In this document: piece by piece, positions 1 through 12,660 of the stretch
Layout: the number at the start of each line of letters is the position of its first letter
Position numbering within the stretch: position 1 is the first letter of the stretch
Source of the DNA: Epiperipatus broadwayi
Lineage: Eukaryota > Onychophora > Udeonychophora > Euonychophora > Peripatidae
Assembly: GCA_028023455.1 (NCBI GenBank)
Contig: JAQFVV010000050.1
Location: forward strand, 1,506,411-1,570,410
DNA length: 64,000 nucleotides
Direction of reading: 5' to 3'
Notes under the pieces: model-generated
The model's database searches: none
What the model was told of the DNA's origin: nothing
The model's input: the letters and a program-made list of their open reading frames with translations, nothing else
Position numbers and translations under genes: made by a program

Positions 1-32
1 ATTTTAGATAAAAATTATATGTGCCTATATCA

Positions 33-116
33 ATATAGGTACAATATATATATATATAAACATTAAAAGCATAAATATAGGTACAATATATATATATATA
101 AACATTAAAAGCATAA
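33..116. repeat. Tandem duplication, two 42-bp units
   Basis: Two adjacent near-identical units, each with a TA run followed by ACATTAAAAGCATAAA. The 'aggtacaa' anchor occurs at 37-44 and again 42 bases later. No coding content. Confidence 0.85.
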
Positions 117-160
117 AGTTACATTAGTCAATAAATAATAAAAATCATCCCAAATTCACA

Positions 161-341
161 ACTCAACCACATTAGCCAAAAAATAAAATCTAAAACACAA
201 TCAATGGTTTCACTACTACAAGCAGACTTCTTAAGTAGAAAAAAACTACACTTTACATTTGAGAAGTCTCCTTGTAGCAATAAAACCATTGGTTGTGTTG
301 TAGAGTTTATTTTTTTGGCTAGTCTGGTTGTGTTGTAAATT
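161..341. repeat. Foldback repeat G (about 180 bp)
   Basis: The left arm (about 161-230) reads as the reverse complement of the right arm (about 283-341). Both carry the CCATTGRTTGTGTT block and the TTTTTTGGCTA block. The middle also folds: an ACTACAAGCAGACTTC segment faces a GAAGTCTCCTTGTAG segment. It looks like a small non-autonomous inverted-repeat element. I see no hammerhead core or tRNA box in it. Confidence 0.65.
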
Positions 342-699
342 TGGGGTAAATATCATGATTAAAAGAATAAAGACTATGAAACTTTTAAAAGTGATACACT
401 AAATTTGATTTCCTATTTAGAGTTTTATAAAATGGAACAAAATCGCTTTAAAATGATATAAAAAATAATTGCATGCAGGAAAATAAACTTATACAAATTT
501 CATCTGAATGAAAGAAAAATTGGATCTGCAATAAAAGGAAAATATGGAACTATTACTAAAAAGAAAAATACCTTATATAGTAATAAAGAATAAGACAACA
601 AATTACCCCTTATAATTACTACTTTTTCTAAATTGCCAAATATTTTGAATGAATGGTGACACATGTAATAACAACTATGAAGAAGAAAATCATCAGGAA
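342..699. other. Anonymous AT-rich sequence
   Basis: No motif, repeat or open frame that I can support. Confidence 0.5.
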
Positions 700-2095
700 A
701 TGAAGGTCTTGTTATTGATAATTTAAAACAAGTAGGTGAAAAACAGAAAAAGGTTATTAGAAACTACAGAACAATCAGTCTTATATCAGTTCTACATAGA
801 ATCCTTATCAAGATAATGACAACTCATCTTCACTGAACTTTAGAATACACCAAAATAACAAGATGGACTTAAAAGTAGTCTTAGCATAATGGATTATATC
901 CATCCATGTTTTGAGAAAAATTATAGTACAGTCCAATGAGTTGCTATTATGTTTGGATTTGTACATTATGAAAAAGCATCAGATATATTATGATATCTTT
1001 TAAAATTGTGGATTATCAAGATGTGGACATGGAATGTTTTCATATTCTAAGAATATTTATCAAACTGCAAAATCAATCATAAAATGATATAAGGATAACT
1101 AATGACATTAACATTGAGACTGGGTATGACAGGATGATTTATTATCACCAAACTTTTTACAACAATTTTAAGAGAAGAATTTTATAGATTAAATGTAAAA
1201 CTAAAGGAATAAATGTAAATGAAGATTACTTATGTCATCTAGACATTGCAAATGATAGAATTCTTTTTGGAAATATTGCTTCAGATTACCATTAAACATT
1301 TCATAATTTATGTAAAAAGATAAATGGTAAAAAGTATTAGTAATGTTCATAGAATTTTTCAAAATAAAGACTGTTGAAAGTAAGAAAATAAGTCAAAAAA
1401 TAAATGCCAAAAAATAAGTAATATTCTTTTTCTCTCTCTCATGTGTCATAGCATTAGCCAGGAAGCGAACCTGCTAACCTGGGACAACTGTTTGTAAAGC
1501 AGCTGTCACTGACCTCTCAAGCAAGGTGTAAACTACTAGAATTATCTTTATCAGATTATTACTATAGATAAAAACAATGTATGAAATTAATCAATTAATC
1601 TTGAATGGAATGCTTTTGATAGAAGTAAATTAATACCAAAATAAAATATTGTTATATCTTTGAAAGCAAAGTTGGTGTTTCAACCCTTCATAATTATGGT
1701 TCTGAAATTTAGACTTAACAAAAGAGTAATAGAGAGACTTCAGATGACTCTACAAAAAGATGTAGGAAAGATTGTAAGTGCAATATTTGAAGAGACAAAA
1801 CATGGATATCACTGACATTATTTTAAAAAATGATAGATTGAAATGCAGCTATACTGGAAATATTTCTAGATGAGATTTAAATACATGAATAGTTGAAGTT
1901 TTAATTTGGATATCAAGTGATTGTAAATGATCTAGAAAAATACCAAGCAGAAGATGGATATATGAAAGAAAAAGTTTGCAGGTGATTCATGAAAAAAAAC
2001 ATTATGGATCAGAGAATCTGGATTAAACTTTGAAACATTTTCATACTGAAGTGGATGGATAACTGTTGAAAATAATAATGATAATGAATTAAATA
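700..2095 (+). pseudogene. Decayed RTE/BovB-type LINE reverse transcriptase
   Basis: A broken non-LTR retrotransposon frame. Translated piecewise it gives the RT entry motif NYRTISLISVLHRI (from about 753), IHPCFEKN, a VHYEKASD motif A remnant (about 960-990), an LRLGMTG*FIITKLF block standing where GVRQGDTISPKLF is usual (about 1110-1160), and ILREEFYRLN (about 1170). Beyond a nested SINE it continues with WNAFDRSKL (about 1610) and a C-terminal block near 1690-1800. It ends near ETFxLQWID (about 2030-2065) and a short ATAATG-rich tail, as expected for RTE elements. There are many stops and frameshifts. In an intact relative this would be an endonuclease/RT for target-primed reverse transcription. 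Only the RT and C-terminal parts are recognisable, so it is an old 5'-truncated copy. Assignment to the RTE/BovB type is by remembered motif order. Confidence 0.7.
1430..1526 (-). mobile_element. tRNA-derived SINE (family S), nested in the LINE
   Basis: On the minus strand it reads as a tRNA-like body with a B-box-like AGGTTCGCTTCCTGG equivalent, followed by GCTATGACACAT and a purine-rich tail. It matches the copies at 7279, 10121 and 35541. It splits the LINE remnant at 700-2095, so it inserted after that LINE. Confidence 0.7.
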
Positions 2096-2955
2096 AATAA
2101 ATTAAAATAAAAAAAATAGATATAACATATGTATTGTCAAGAAACAAATTATAGAACTATAAGATAATTAACAATGTCATATATCTTTCATATGTCTACT
2201 TAATAGTATAGTATTTTATTATCCCAAATTCTAAATCAGTTTCTAGCTTTGGTTTTCTTCAGTGAAAAGTAGACAAATCCCAAATGAGTGCCTGTATGCA
2301 TTTAACAACTGTTTGCTGCTCCTTTATATTAATTAATATCTTGAATTTTTTTTTTTTTAAAATCTACATTTGCATAATTATTTTAAAAAATCACCATAAA
2401 GGTGTGACGACTGCATGATATATAAGTACACAAGTTATAACTTTAATCCTAGTTTTCACTGATAAAGGCAAAATCCAGAAACTGTTTCTGCTTGCTTAAA
2501 CTTACTATATATGGCTCAGGAATAGGATAACCTTAATCCAATTAAGAAGTATTATTTGAATAAATCATGTATCTGAAAGGATTAAGAACATCCACTGTAA
2601 AAATGACTGACAATTTAAAATCATTAAAAAATATGCAGAAATTTCTAAAGAGCATACAAATTCTTTGAATATAAAGATATATAGAAACAGAATTGAGTCT
2701 TGTGGAAACAACTTATAAGAGAGCAAATCATTAAAAATACATTATTCGATATGACTAAAAGCAAATCTGTGATAAGAATGAGTACAGTAATAATGAATGT
2801 ATATTCTACTATGCGATTATTGTATAATGTAAACAGGCCTCATCATAAATATTGTTCACATTATTAGAATGTTCTCACAACTGATATATTTAGTTTCTTA
2901 AATGAAGTTATTTAAAAAATGATATAAATTTTATATAATTATGGCAACAAACTTA
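2096..2955. other. Anonymous AT-rich sequence
   Basis: A T-run at 2348-2359. Otherwise I see no recognisable gene or repeat. Confidence 0.45.
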
Positions 2956-3365
2956 ATTGCCTATAGAACTGCTATATGGAAATCAGACGTGATCACTCTA
3001 TACACATAACAGAAATGTATTAAAAAAATATCCTGAAATTATAAAATAGAATGGAAATATCTTAAGATGAGTCAATATATTCTCCTGTTTACTGATACTA
3101 TAGTTCCCACTATTATTAAATCATATCTTTGCTGAATTGGACATGGGAAACAAATTAACGATACAAAACTTCCTAAAAGTGTATTTTTATGGTGAACATG
3201 AGTGTTGTTTTTTGATGGAAAGGCAGATCCTGTTTATGTCACAAAGACTATGGGCAAAAACATTTTTAAAAGGGCTTTTTTGTTTTCTATGAAAAGATAT
3301 GGCAAAAATAGACTATATTAAAGATCTTTAATTTAAAAAAGAAAAGTTTTCTACAGATGTTAAAT
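2956..3365 (+). pseudogene. C-terminal fragment of a LINE (same type as 42480-43850)
   Basis: Short translated islands in one order: a KISxNYKIEW block (about 3030), TIVPTIIKSYLCxIGHG (about 3095-3150), then a KLPKSVFLW block and GKADPVYVTKTMGK. In non-LTR elements this is the region after the RT domain, often read as 'I..QLRWVGHVIRM..RLPKQ.F.GEL..GKR..GGPKKR'. The parallel segment at 43560-43850 keeps the same order (ASTIVKSYLYWIQYV). There are several stops and no start. It is a relic only, with no function expected. Confidence 0.5.
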
Positions 3366-5925
3366 AAAGGAGTAACAAAATATCAAATATATGAATAATA
3401 TACAGGGTGTTCTATATATGCTCATATTTGTAGTGAACTATTTGATTTTATAAACATCACAAAACTCTTCTTTAGTGAATTATTATAATTTCAATGTTTG
3501 TTTTGTCTTTTTACCTTTCTTATAGGAGTTGGAATAACATACTCATTTCCGAGTGATCACTTAGTAATCACGAACTAAATATGTCAAACCAAATAAAATA
3601 CTGCATATTGTTTTTAAGATCAAGTCGGCCATGATTGATAGTTTGACTATATATATATTCCACAAACATTCTAGGAAAAATAAGCCAAAATAATGCATAA
3701 ATGAATATAATATTATTTTTAAAAATGATTTTTTTTTATTTAGAAGAAATATCTTCCTCTTGAATTTCAATCCTTTTTGTAGCCCGGTAATCAATGTCTT
3801 AATGGTTACTGATAGAAGCTTATCATTTATTTTGATTGGGTTCTTTTATTTTTTTCTCTGCTGGTACAGACTCATTACATAAATAGGGGGGACTATCAAT
3901 TTAATAAAATTTGCATTTAGCTGCTAAGAAATGCAAAAAATTAAACAAAAAAATACATTGATAAAGATATTTAATCTAGTGGAATGCATTATAATTACTA
4001 ATTGTAAGAGAAAAACGTTGAACCAATCAAAGAGGACACATTCGACATTTTAAAAACAAAATCGATGATGCAAATAATTGCTAAGTCTAATTTTGTGTTG
4101 AAAAAGATTCTCTAATAAATGTCATCAACAATTGAGTAAAATTTTGCAAGTCTTCGAAATATATAATTTACATAAAAAAGAATAAACGAGAAAATTCATC
4201 ATTAATAAAATTAATGTAAGGTTTTTTTTCTTTTCTTTTCAAAAACAAAGTTTTCAAAACAATAACTTTGAAAATATATGCTTAGTAATAATTTATTTTT
4301 AAAATGTGATTACTCTCTAATTATTTAGGAAAGAGCAAAATATTTTATAGATGAGCAGGAATTTGTGGTCCACTTTATAAGGGAATAAAATCAATCGTAC
4401 AATATGTGACTCTGAATTCTTAGAGTGGCCATGAGCTAACAATAAGTTTAGCCTAATAAATAATCATTAAATTATTTTTATGGGGACGATGGTGGTATAA
4501 TTGTGACTGTGAACAGTTTGACAACTATGGATTAGATTGTACTAATTTTGTATTGATCATTCTGACAAAGATAAGAAAAATGTATCAAGATCAAATAAAG
4601 AGCGTTGCTTCAATGGAAAATCCATTTTCGTTGTTATTTATATTATTTAGAAATCTTTATTTAGATTATTATAATATGTGTAGTGAACCCAAAAGAAAAA
4701 ATGCTATGAATTAATTCAGTTATTCCACGTAATAGTGTTCAATTACAATAAATTTTTCAGCTTTAAAATTTAGAGTATACACATAGGGGCTAAACGAGGA
4801 AGATAATTTTTAACCTAATAAGGGATTAGTAATAATTCTTACAAATATTATTTTGGGAAGATAGTTATAGTTTTAATTGCAAAAAAATTGGCACTTTAGA
4901 AAAATATGACATAGTATTATATAAAAGTGAACTAAATATTTTTTTATTTTATTAAGTCAAACATCTCATTACATTGCATATAGACATGTGACCAAAAAAT
5001 CTAATGTAAAATTTGTTTCTGACAATAATATCTTGACTTTGTGTATATATATATATTAAGTAAATCATAGACATTTACAGAGTTGAGCAATGTTGTGGAA
5101 TTACCGAAAGTTTATCTCGATAATGGATTCGTCCAGTAAATAGAAACCTCTCAAAATATCTGTTGCATCTATTTACAATAATAATGTAATTACCAGACTG
5201 AAAAAAATTTGCTACTGACTACAGATGGCAAAGTTACAAATGTCATTATTGACAGTAACGACCAGCTTGTTGATTGAATATCATGAGTCTTTCAAATAAA
5301 CCTAATACTTTCAGGCACATGGGCCTGAATCATGAAATTTCCTGTTTGACATCAGCTTTCTGCTCCAAATTTAAGTACTCCTGATTGTATTATTTGGATA
5401 GTGGTGATGTAAATTTCTGTCAGAGTAATTATGTATCAGTAAATGTCTATCTAAAAATACGTTTCAGTAAATTTTGATATCCTAAGTAGACAAATTTTAT
5501 AGACATCACTTCTACAATACTGTAAACAATTGGATTTACTGATCTATTATTTGATTACCTATTGTCTGCCATTGACTATTTGTTTACATTGATGTTGTTT
5601 CATTGGTCAGCAATACTGTGTTCTGAATAGGATTTAAAGGGCTCTATTGCACATATTTACATAGATATATTTTCATGACTATTTACAATAATAAATTTTA
5701 TTTTGCTTCTGTGTTTTCTTCCCTTCATTATATTTAAGAGTAGTTTTATCCAATTTTTCCATTTCTTTTAATCATTGTTGATATTACTTATGTCTGTGTA
5801 GGACTTTTGCATTGGAGTTAATTCACTGTGTTTTAGAATCATTTTCTGATCAAGTATTTTCCTAATGACAATTGGGATAAAATTTTATATAAAAAAATAG
5901 TTATGTATTGAGCAATTCTCTATTA
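3366..5925. other. Anonymous AT-rich sequence with a CpG-bearing patch
   Basis: No open frame longer than chance and no repeat family I recognise. The segment about 3990-4190 keeps several CpG dinucleotides (AACGTT, TTCGAC, ATCGAT, TTCGAA), unlike the surrounding repeat DNA, so it may be older unique sequence. Confidence 0.4.
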
Positions 5926-5929
5926 TTCT

Positions 5930-6480
5930 CCACTATCATCATTATTGTCAACCATTATCAATCCACTACAGGGTGGAGATCTCTCCAAGTTCAATCTATT
6001 GTCTCCAATTTCTAGCCTATCTTCTCCAGATCACACCTGCACACTGTCTTATTTCATTCATCCATCTCACATAGGGTCTCTTTTTGCATCTTTTACAGAC
6101 TCTTGGAACCCAGTTTAAGATTTCAGTTGCCCATTTATTATCATCTTCTCTACCAGTATGTTCAGCCTATCTCCACTTGTCTTTTAATTTTTTCAATGAT
6201 ATTAGTAACACCTATTTGTTTTTTTACCGATATATTGCATTTTTGATCTTTTCTTGTTACTCCTAACATACATTGCTCCATACTTCTTTGGATTGTCTGA
6301 AGTCTCTGTATTGCTCATGTAGTAAGTGTCCCCATCTCAGATCCATAAGTAAGTACTGGTAAAACATATTTATTAAAAATCTTCCTTTTGAAACACCCAG
6401 ACATATTTGCTTTTAGTAAAATACTACATTTTCTACCATTGAGTAACAAAGATTGTCAGGCCGACCTCAATAAAATGTGT
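5930..6480 (-). pseudogene. 3' end of an RTE/BovB-type LINE
   Basis: Read on the minus strand, the C-terminal region of an RTE-type polyprotein is visible: VLPVLTYGSEMGTLT (around 6330-6375), AIQRLQTIQRSMEQCMLG (around 6265-6320), GVTNIIEKIKR (about 6190-6210), and a KETLCEMDExNKTVCRCDLEKI block (about 6025-6090) where the family has 'RGRP..RWMDEI..CAG..W'. The frame is interrupted by stops. The RT and endonuclease regions are missing, which is the usual 5' truncation. It is closely related to the fragments at 15270-15690 and 57005-57240. Confidence 0.75.
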
Positions 6481-7278
6481 TCATGAAAAATAACTGACAC
6501 AATGTATGGATAAATTTATATATATATTGTAACCTTATATTTTAATATTTGAATTAATAAGCATAGCTATAAACTACAAATTTTTTTATTACCTTATTAA
6601 ATAGAAGCAAATTTCATTCCTATTACTACATTATTGTGATCAATAATAAATTTAAGAAGTGATATTCATATGACTCTTATAATATTACCTAAGATAATAG
6701 ATTAGTAATATTATCCAAGATATCTTCCAGACATATATTATTGATGATAGCATACCAGAATTTGTGCACCTACTTTATTTTTCTTTTAAAGCGCAGTTAA
6801 TGTTTTTTTTTTTTTTTTTATTATGAACACACACACATCAAACTAATATTACAGAAACAAAATACACAAGATGGAATATTCTACATTAACTGTAGTATAT
6901 AAGGTATTTAAGACACTATAAGCACAGTAATAATCCTATTATGGGAGCCAAACAAACCAAAGTTATCTTAAACAGAATAAAAAATTTTAACATTGTTTAA
7001 ATGTGTGTTTGTGTGCGAACCCACAAAATCTTGTTAAAATGTAATCAATTTAACAAGAGGAATCATAAAATGATTAAATGGATTTGGTATTAATATTGAA
7101 CAAATAGATTATTAATATAAAATGAAGAACTTCAAAATGTAATAAAATAAATTATTTTAAATTATTATTTACTTATAAATGAAAAATGGTGTATTTATTT
7201 GGTCATTAATGAGTACAATAATGTTGTAATTTTAAAAATAAAAAATAATATTTATTTGTTATTTAAAAATATTTGTGT
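6481..7278. other. Anonymous sequence with poly-T tract
   Basis: A T-run of about 18 at 6802-6819 followed by CA dinucleotides. It could be the reversed tail of an unrecognised retroelement. Nothing else to report. Confidence 0.4.
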
Positions 7279-7380
7279 CAAGCATTGGTGATCAAGAGGT
7301 CAACACAGCTGCTTTATAAGCAGTTGTCCTGGGTTAGCGGGTTTGCTTCCCGGCCAATGATATGACACATGAAAAAAAAT
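7279..7380 (+). mobile_element. tRNA-derived SINE (family S)
   Basis: A tRNA-like body starting GCATTGGTGATCAAGAGG (A-box region), then a B-box-like GCGGGTTTGCTTCCCGGC, then GACACAT and an A-rich tail. It shares its start and end with the copies at 1430 (-), 10121, 35541 and 37612 (-). It is probably non-autonomous and mobilised by a LINE. Confidence 0.75.
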
Positions 7381-9574
7381 GTATTTCAAAATTGCCAATC
7401 TAAAATCTTCCAAATTTTCAAAATCAACTGCTTTACATCATCTCCATATAACCCAGTGCAAAATTCTCCCTACAAATCTAAAAAGTGAAAATTGTTGGTA
7501 ATCTTCTATGGCATCATAGACCACATGGTAGCAACTTATACATATTACCATCTGGCAAAATTCATGATTTTTTTTAAAATCACTGTATCTGAAGAACAAC
7601 ACAAGTTTTAAACCTGTAATCAGCCATCTTAATAGCCTTCAACATTATGGCTTAGAGAAAATTGGCTGGACATTTCCAAAATTGGCAAATGTTTGGTTCT
7701 CATCATCCTAAATGAAGAAATTAAAAAATATTCACAATGATCATCATTTCATACTCCTTATGCAGACCAAAGTTTAATATTTTCATTCATTAGTGAAATT
7801 TTTGAAATCATTGATGGAATAATATCACTGGTAATTGCATTGCCATAATATGAAACTAAATAGCTTGCTAGATATATTGTTTACAATGATTTCAAGATTA
7901 CACATCACATTTCTAATTCATAGAAATTTAGGAATTAACACAATATTAATTTTGCATTGGTGGAAAAAACTGCCCAACCTTACAAACTAGTCTTATATAA
8001 ATTTTAATTGTCAGATTAATTACTGCAGTTAGACCCAAGTGAAATTACCTGAACTGTAGCTGAATACTATCAACTCATTCAAACAGGCAAAACTCACTAT
8101 ATGTTATAATGGTCGGGAAGTGGGCTGAAGTTTTCAGTCTTATCATATTTGCCATACAGGGCGCCACTAGGCCATTCGAACCTAGAAAAGTTATAGAGTA
8201 GGCAGATATGTGCTGTTAAAGATCCAACTTTTACCCATATATATTTCAACCATCAGCCCTAGTCACTAGCTCATGGAGTAGCAGAGGTTTTAAACTATAT
8301 TTATTAAAATATATTTCAATAAAAAAAAAAAATACATTAGAACACTGTCACTACTAATAATACAAATTTTTTTTTTATTTATGTATATATAAGTAATAAC
8401 ACACAAATTTAAAGAAAAATAATTATTATAAAAGAAAAATTATGCTTTATGTTATTTCATTATTATTATTTTATTTGTGTTTAACTTTAGTTTTTTTATC
8501 TTAGTGTTGAGCATAGGTAGGCCACCCAACCAATGCATTTAAAGAATCTTCAAAACATTTGATTTCAGGCCAAAGGTCCGCAGCCATGCCAACACTCACT
8601 TACAAATATATATCCACAACCAATGCAATGTGAACATGTTAGCATCAAAACACACTGACAGGAATGTGCATCTGACAGTGTGATATTATTTGAAAAAACA
8701 TGACCTTTGTCCAGTACAGGAATAAATGTCTGTCTGATGAAGGAATCATGCATGTAATATAATAAAGAGAATAACTCTACATATGAATGGGAGAGTGGTC
8801 TATCTTGCCGGTTTATCGTCCCAATCCATAGAGCTAAAAGGGGTCAATGGCACAGAAAATATGTCTGCATCCATTGCAACACCATGACTGCCTCTTTGGG
8901 GTCATGCATTCAGTTGGGCATGTTGCCCTAATGTGGAACACACTTCACATTACATTTATATAAACATCCATATATCTCTCCACCAGCATTGACACAACTA
9001 CGAAACAAATAATCTGAAATAAAAAACCCCTTAAAAATAACATTTATTTAAATGAGGCTAAACAGCTACCTACATTCAACTTACATTTAAGTCAATCTAT
9101 TAATTTAATTCTTTAACAATAATTCTTTAGTTTAAGATTTAAATCATTTTAAGATGACACTTTGTATTTAGCTTATCTTACCACAAATACTGTTTGACCT
9201 ATTTTTCCTTCTTTTAAATTCAATAATGCACAAATAATGATGTGTTCCTATTTTTAAATTTAAGTTTGCAATCACAAACCCCTACCCTATTACAAACAGA
9301 TCTTATTAAGCATGAATAAAAATTAAAAAAATACAATACATATTTTACGAGATTATATTTTAAACTTTGGCTATTACTTTTAACATTGCAAGATTTAAAA
9401 AAAAAAAAAAGAAAGTTAATGTTTGCTCCAGAAAGTCTATAGTTCATTTTAAAGACAATAGAATTCAAAGACTGTAAATTTAAGAAAGTTTATATTTCAT
9501 TTTATCATTTATAAATCTATACCTTCCTTTGTCTGTGCTCATTCTTTTGCAATGAAAATCTAATTTCCACGGAG
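7381..9574. other. Anonymous sequence
   Basis: A short piece of the family A outer end at about 8085-8110 (AACAGGCAAAACTCACTATA). A-runs at 8321 and 9395. The stretch 8560-8960 is slightly GC-richer, with short open frames on the minus strand, but I recognise no domain and call no gene. Confidence 0.4.
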
Positions 9575-9740
9575 GCCCTTTTCTTGTGGACGATGATAAT
9601 TTATGAAGTTTGATGAGAGTTTCTGCATATGGCACCAGTGGTTCGATCCTGGGATCCGTGAAGATGAAAGCTGCCTTCAGCCAGCCGAGCCGAAGGAAGC
9701 ACGATGAAGCTGATTACATTCTTTTTGACAGTGATAATGG
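9575..9740. other. GC-richer patch with a B-box-like block
   Basis: An island unlike its AT-rich flanks. It includes GTGGTTCGATCCTGGGATCC (9640-9659), which resembles a tRNA T-arm or B-box, followed by an imperfect hairpin around GCTGCCTTCAGCCAGCC. It may be a SINE head or an old tRNA-derived repeat. No second copy was found in this window. Confidence 0.35.
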
Positions 9741-10120
9741 CTTTTAAATTTTTATTTTTACTTTCAGCAAGGATGAATGAATTTAAAAGTTTAATTTTCT
9801 AATTCTCTAATTAATTAATTCTTTTGGATTTTTCTTTTTTATAGTCCTCAGGCACCTTATTTCTGGAATGCACGGATCCATCAAACATATTTCATATCTG
9901 TATTTCATTGGTTCATTGAGTTTGTAGTAGATTTTGGGTTTGTGGTTACTTGGATTTTTCTACTGAGGTCTGTGTTTATATCTTTGGGCAGGAAAAGCAA
10001 GTCTTTTGTTTCTACTCTTTGAGTCTTATCTCTTTTGTAATCATCCTTTCAATGGTCATTTTGCCCTAAGAATCTGTTTGTAATTTTTAATTTTAAGGTT
10101 AAAAACTCTTTTTGTTATGT

Positions 10121-10223
10121 CTTGCATTGGTGATCGAGAGGTGAGCGTGACTGCCTTGCACTTGCAGGTAGTTGCCTGGGTTGCGGGTTCGCATCCCGGC
10201 CGATGCTATGACACATAAAAAAA
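10121..10223 (+). mobile_element. tRNA-derived SINE (family S)
   Basis: Starts CTTGCATTGGTGATCGAGAG, has the best-preserved B-box here (GCGGGTTCGCATCCCGGC), ends GACACAT plus an A-run. It contains an extra direct repeat of TTGCA in the anticodon-arm region compared with the other copies. Confidence 0.8.
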
Positions 10224-10449
10224 CTCTCTTCATTATTTTTTTTAAAATCCGAAGGTTTTTATTATATTTTATTTAAAGATTAGAATCTTTGCTTCGATTC
10301 TATAATTTTTATTTTAATATTTAAATCAAACACATTAATATATTAATAATTCGTTATTTGTGCATTTTGAACATTTGTGCTTTTAATTTAGTCTTAGATA
10401 TCTGTAAAAAAATTAAGTATTAAAATTTAAATGTAATGCATATATATAT

Positions 10450-10876
10450 TCCATTGCAATGTATTGCCACACACAGAAAGCTAGAGTAATCAATAGATGC
10501 CAGAAGGCTTGTGCATAAAATCCCCATCTAGTGCCTACTCATCCAATGTCCCTACACTAGTTTCTGGCTTGTAGCATTCGTCAGTGAGGAGCCTTGTGAT
10601 ATGAGAGCACTGCACCTAGATCTTAGGATCTAATGCAACCCTCCAGCAGCCACCTTTTATCTCCACTTTACTACAAAACTATGAATCTTAAACTTAAAAC
10701 ACCTTAATATTTTCAATTCAAGCCCATCAGCTTATATAGGTCATATAGAAACTAGTCGGGGATATTGGATGAGTAGGCACTAGATGGGGATTTTATGCAC
10801 AAGCTTCTGTTTTAACAAGTTATAAGCAAGCATAAGAAATGAATGATCATGTGATGTTTATTGGCTTTAAACTCAT
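10450..10876. mobile_element. Family A inverted-repeat element, copy A1
   Basis: The left arm (10466-about 10690) and a shortened right arm (about 10752-10876) are reverse complements, sharing the blocks ATAAAATCCCCATCTAGTG and its complement GATGGGGATTTTATGCAC. The right end runs to GATCATGTGATGTTTATTGG, the family's outer end. The left arm has a hammerhead-like motif on the minus strand (CTGACGA, GAAAC), but the cleavage residue reads GTG instead of GTC, so it should be inactive. The right arm has lost the CTGATGA box. Confidence 0.8.
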
Positions 10877-11814
10877 TCAAACCTATGGAATAGCACATTT
10901 CTGCATCTTGTCTTTGTGAAAGCTATAAAAATCCTTGGATATTCTATTAATGCTACTTGAACCAATGGATTAATTTGTCTGTGATACAACATTATAATAT
11001 AATCATTAAGGACAAAAATTTCCTTTTTTAGTATAATACTGCCATAAATACATTGGAGTCATTATAAATTACAAAAGTTATTTTGATGCATAAATTAATT
11101 AGCATGACACAATACACTGGGAATGCTAATAAATAATTGTGACTGTTTAAAAATTTTGAAAAAAATCAATATCCAAATGAGCATTAACAGATCATTGTAA
11201 AATTTATCATTATTAAAAACTCCAAATAACATTTGACATGATTTGGAATATTTAAATATGCTTAGCTAAATTTTCATGGATGTTATTTAAATATTGTAGA
11301 CTTAAACTCAGGGTTATTATATAATTATAATATTTGTTTAATTGTTTTAGAGTTAAAATTATTATTAGTGTTGTGATTTTAAATCAAATTCTCCTGGAAG
11401 CAATGATTCAATAAAAATACGGGTAACACCTTATGGTTATCAGTGCAATTGGTATTAATAAATATTTGTTATTATATTTGTATTTACAAGATTATATTAA
11501 GTTTTAAGTTAAGGTATGATCTGTTACAGATGAGTTAAATAATTAAATTGTTACATGTTTTATTAAAAGTCATCCTCAGGTTTTTCTGAAATAAATATAT
11601 CTTAAAAATAGTAGATAACCATCAAGTATTAACTTTTCTATTTACATTAGAAATATTGATATAGTTAAGTGGATACTAGGTAGTACACCAAAGTACTGTC
11701 ATGTCATAGATGATCATAAACAATATTAATTAACTTAGGCTGACTCCTAACAATATATGAAGTTTTAAATATAATATAGTCTAGAAAACATATTGTCATG
11801 ATTATTAGATCCTG

Positions 11815-11815
<1 letters not shown>
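10877..11815. other. Anonymous AT-rich sequence
   Basis: No gene, repeat or RNA motif seen. Confidence 0.4.

Positions 11816-11893
<78 letters not shown>
11816..11893. repeat. (AT)n microsatellite
   Basis: About 78 bases of alternating AT with one interruption (AGCAT) near 11853. Self-complementary. Confidence 0.95.
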
Positions 11894-11897
<4 letters not shown>

Positions 11898-12239
11898 ACA
11901 ATGCTATAATTTGGGTAAATATCTTATTCACTCCTAAAAGTGTTAAGCAATAATTCCGATGCCAATAATGAGAGGTTGTATTTGCTATGTGAATTATTAT
12001 TTATTAGGGCACATAAGAGTGTAATAAAACATTACTATATCTTACTGTAGTTAATGTTAACATTTTGAAAAAATATTATACAACTTTCTCCAATAGAGGG
12101 ATTTGTTGTTTGTGTCCCTACATCTTGTAACACACAGGTATTCACAACTCAGATTAGAAAACATTTAGTAGATAGAAGAGTGCAATATGATGAAATCTGT
12201 AGAGAACTTGTTCATGAATATGTAAGACAGGAATACACG

Positions 12240-12660
12240 TTATAATATGTATTTATATTGTATATTGTATACTAACTAGATTATTTTATTTGGGTTTGAT
12301 TATATTTATTTCAGTTTTATTGTGTTTTGTTATATTTTATGCCGTTTTTTAGTTTTTTTTTGTTTGCATTTTGTATGGTATTATTATATAGTTATGTATT
12401 TTGTTTTATTTTATTCATTATATCATAACTCTGAAGAAGACTGCAGGACAATCAAAACATAAGCTTGTGTATGCATATATGTACAATAAGACATTTTTAC
12501 TAAAAAGTGTTGAAAGGAGTGAGGATAAATTGCATTTATTTAAGATATTACATCAAAATAAAGTAAGTGGTGAATTTGGTCATATTTCTGAAGAGCATAT
12601 GGTTGTAATTATGCTTATCATTGAATATTTTATTATACAATTGTTTTATAGTTAATAAAT
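12240..12660 (+). mobile_element. P3 terminal module, solo copy
   Basis: Matches the sequences at 23480-23880 (+) and 19205-19580 (-): a T-rich leader, TTCATTATATCATA, then a hammerhead-like block beginning at CTGAAGA (12431-12437), GACTG with a facing CAATC, then AAAACAT. The residue expected to be G12 is A in this copy and the other two, so self-cleavage is unlikely. A short open frame (12401-12655) crosses the ribozyme-like block and is not credible as a protein. It looks like a PLE-type terminal repeat. Confidence 0.6.

Noticed and set aside
8565-8753. Cys/His-rich short frame, possible zinc finger
   Set aside because: Spacing of Cys and His does not fit a zinc-finger pattern.
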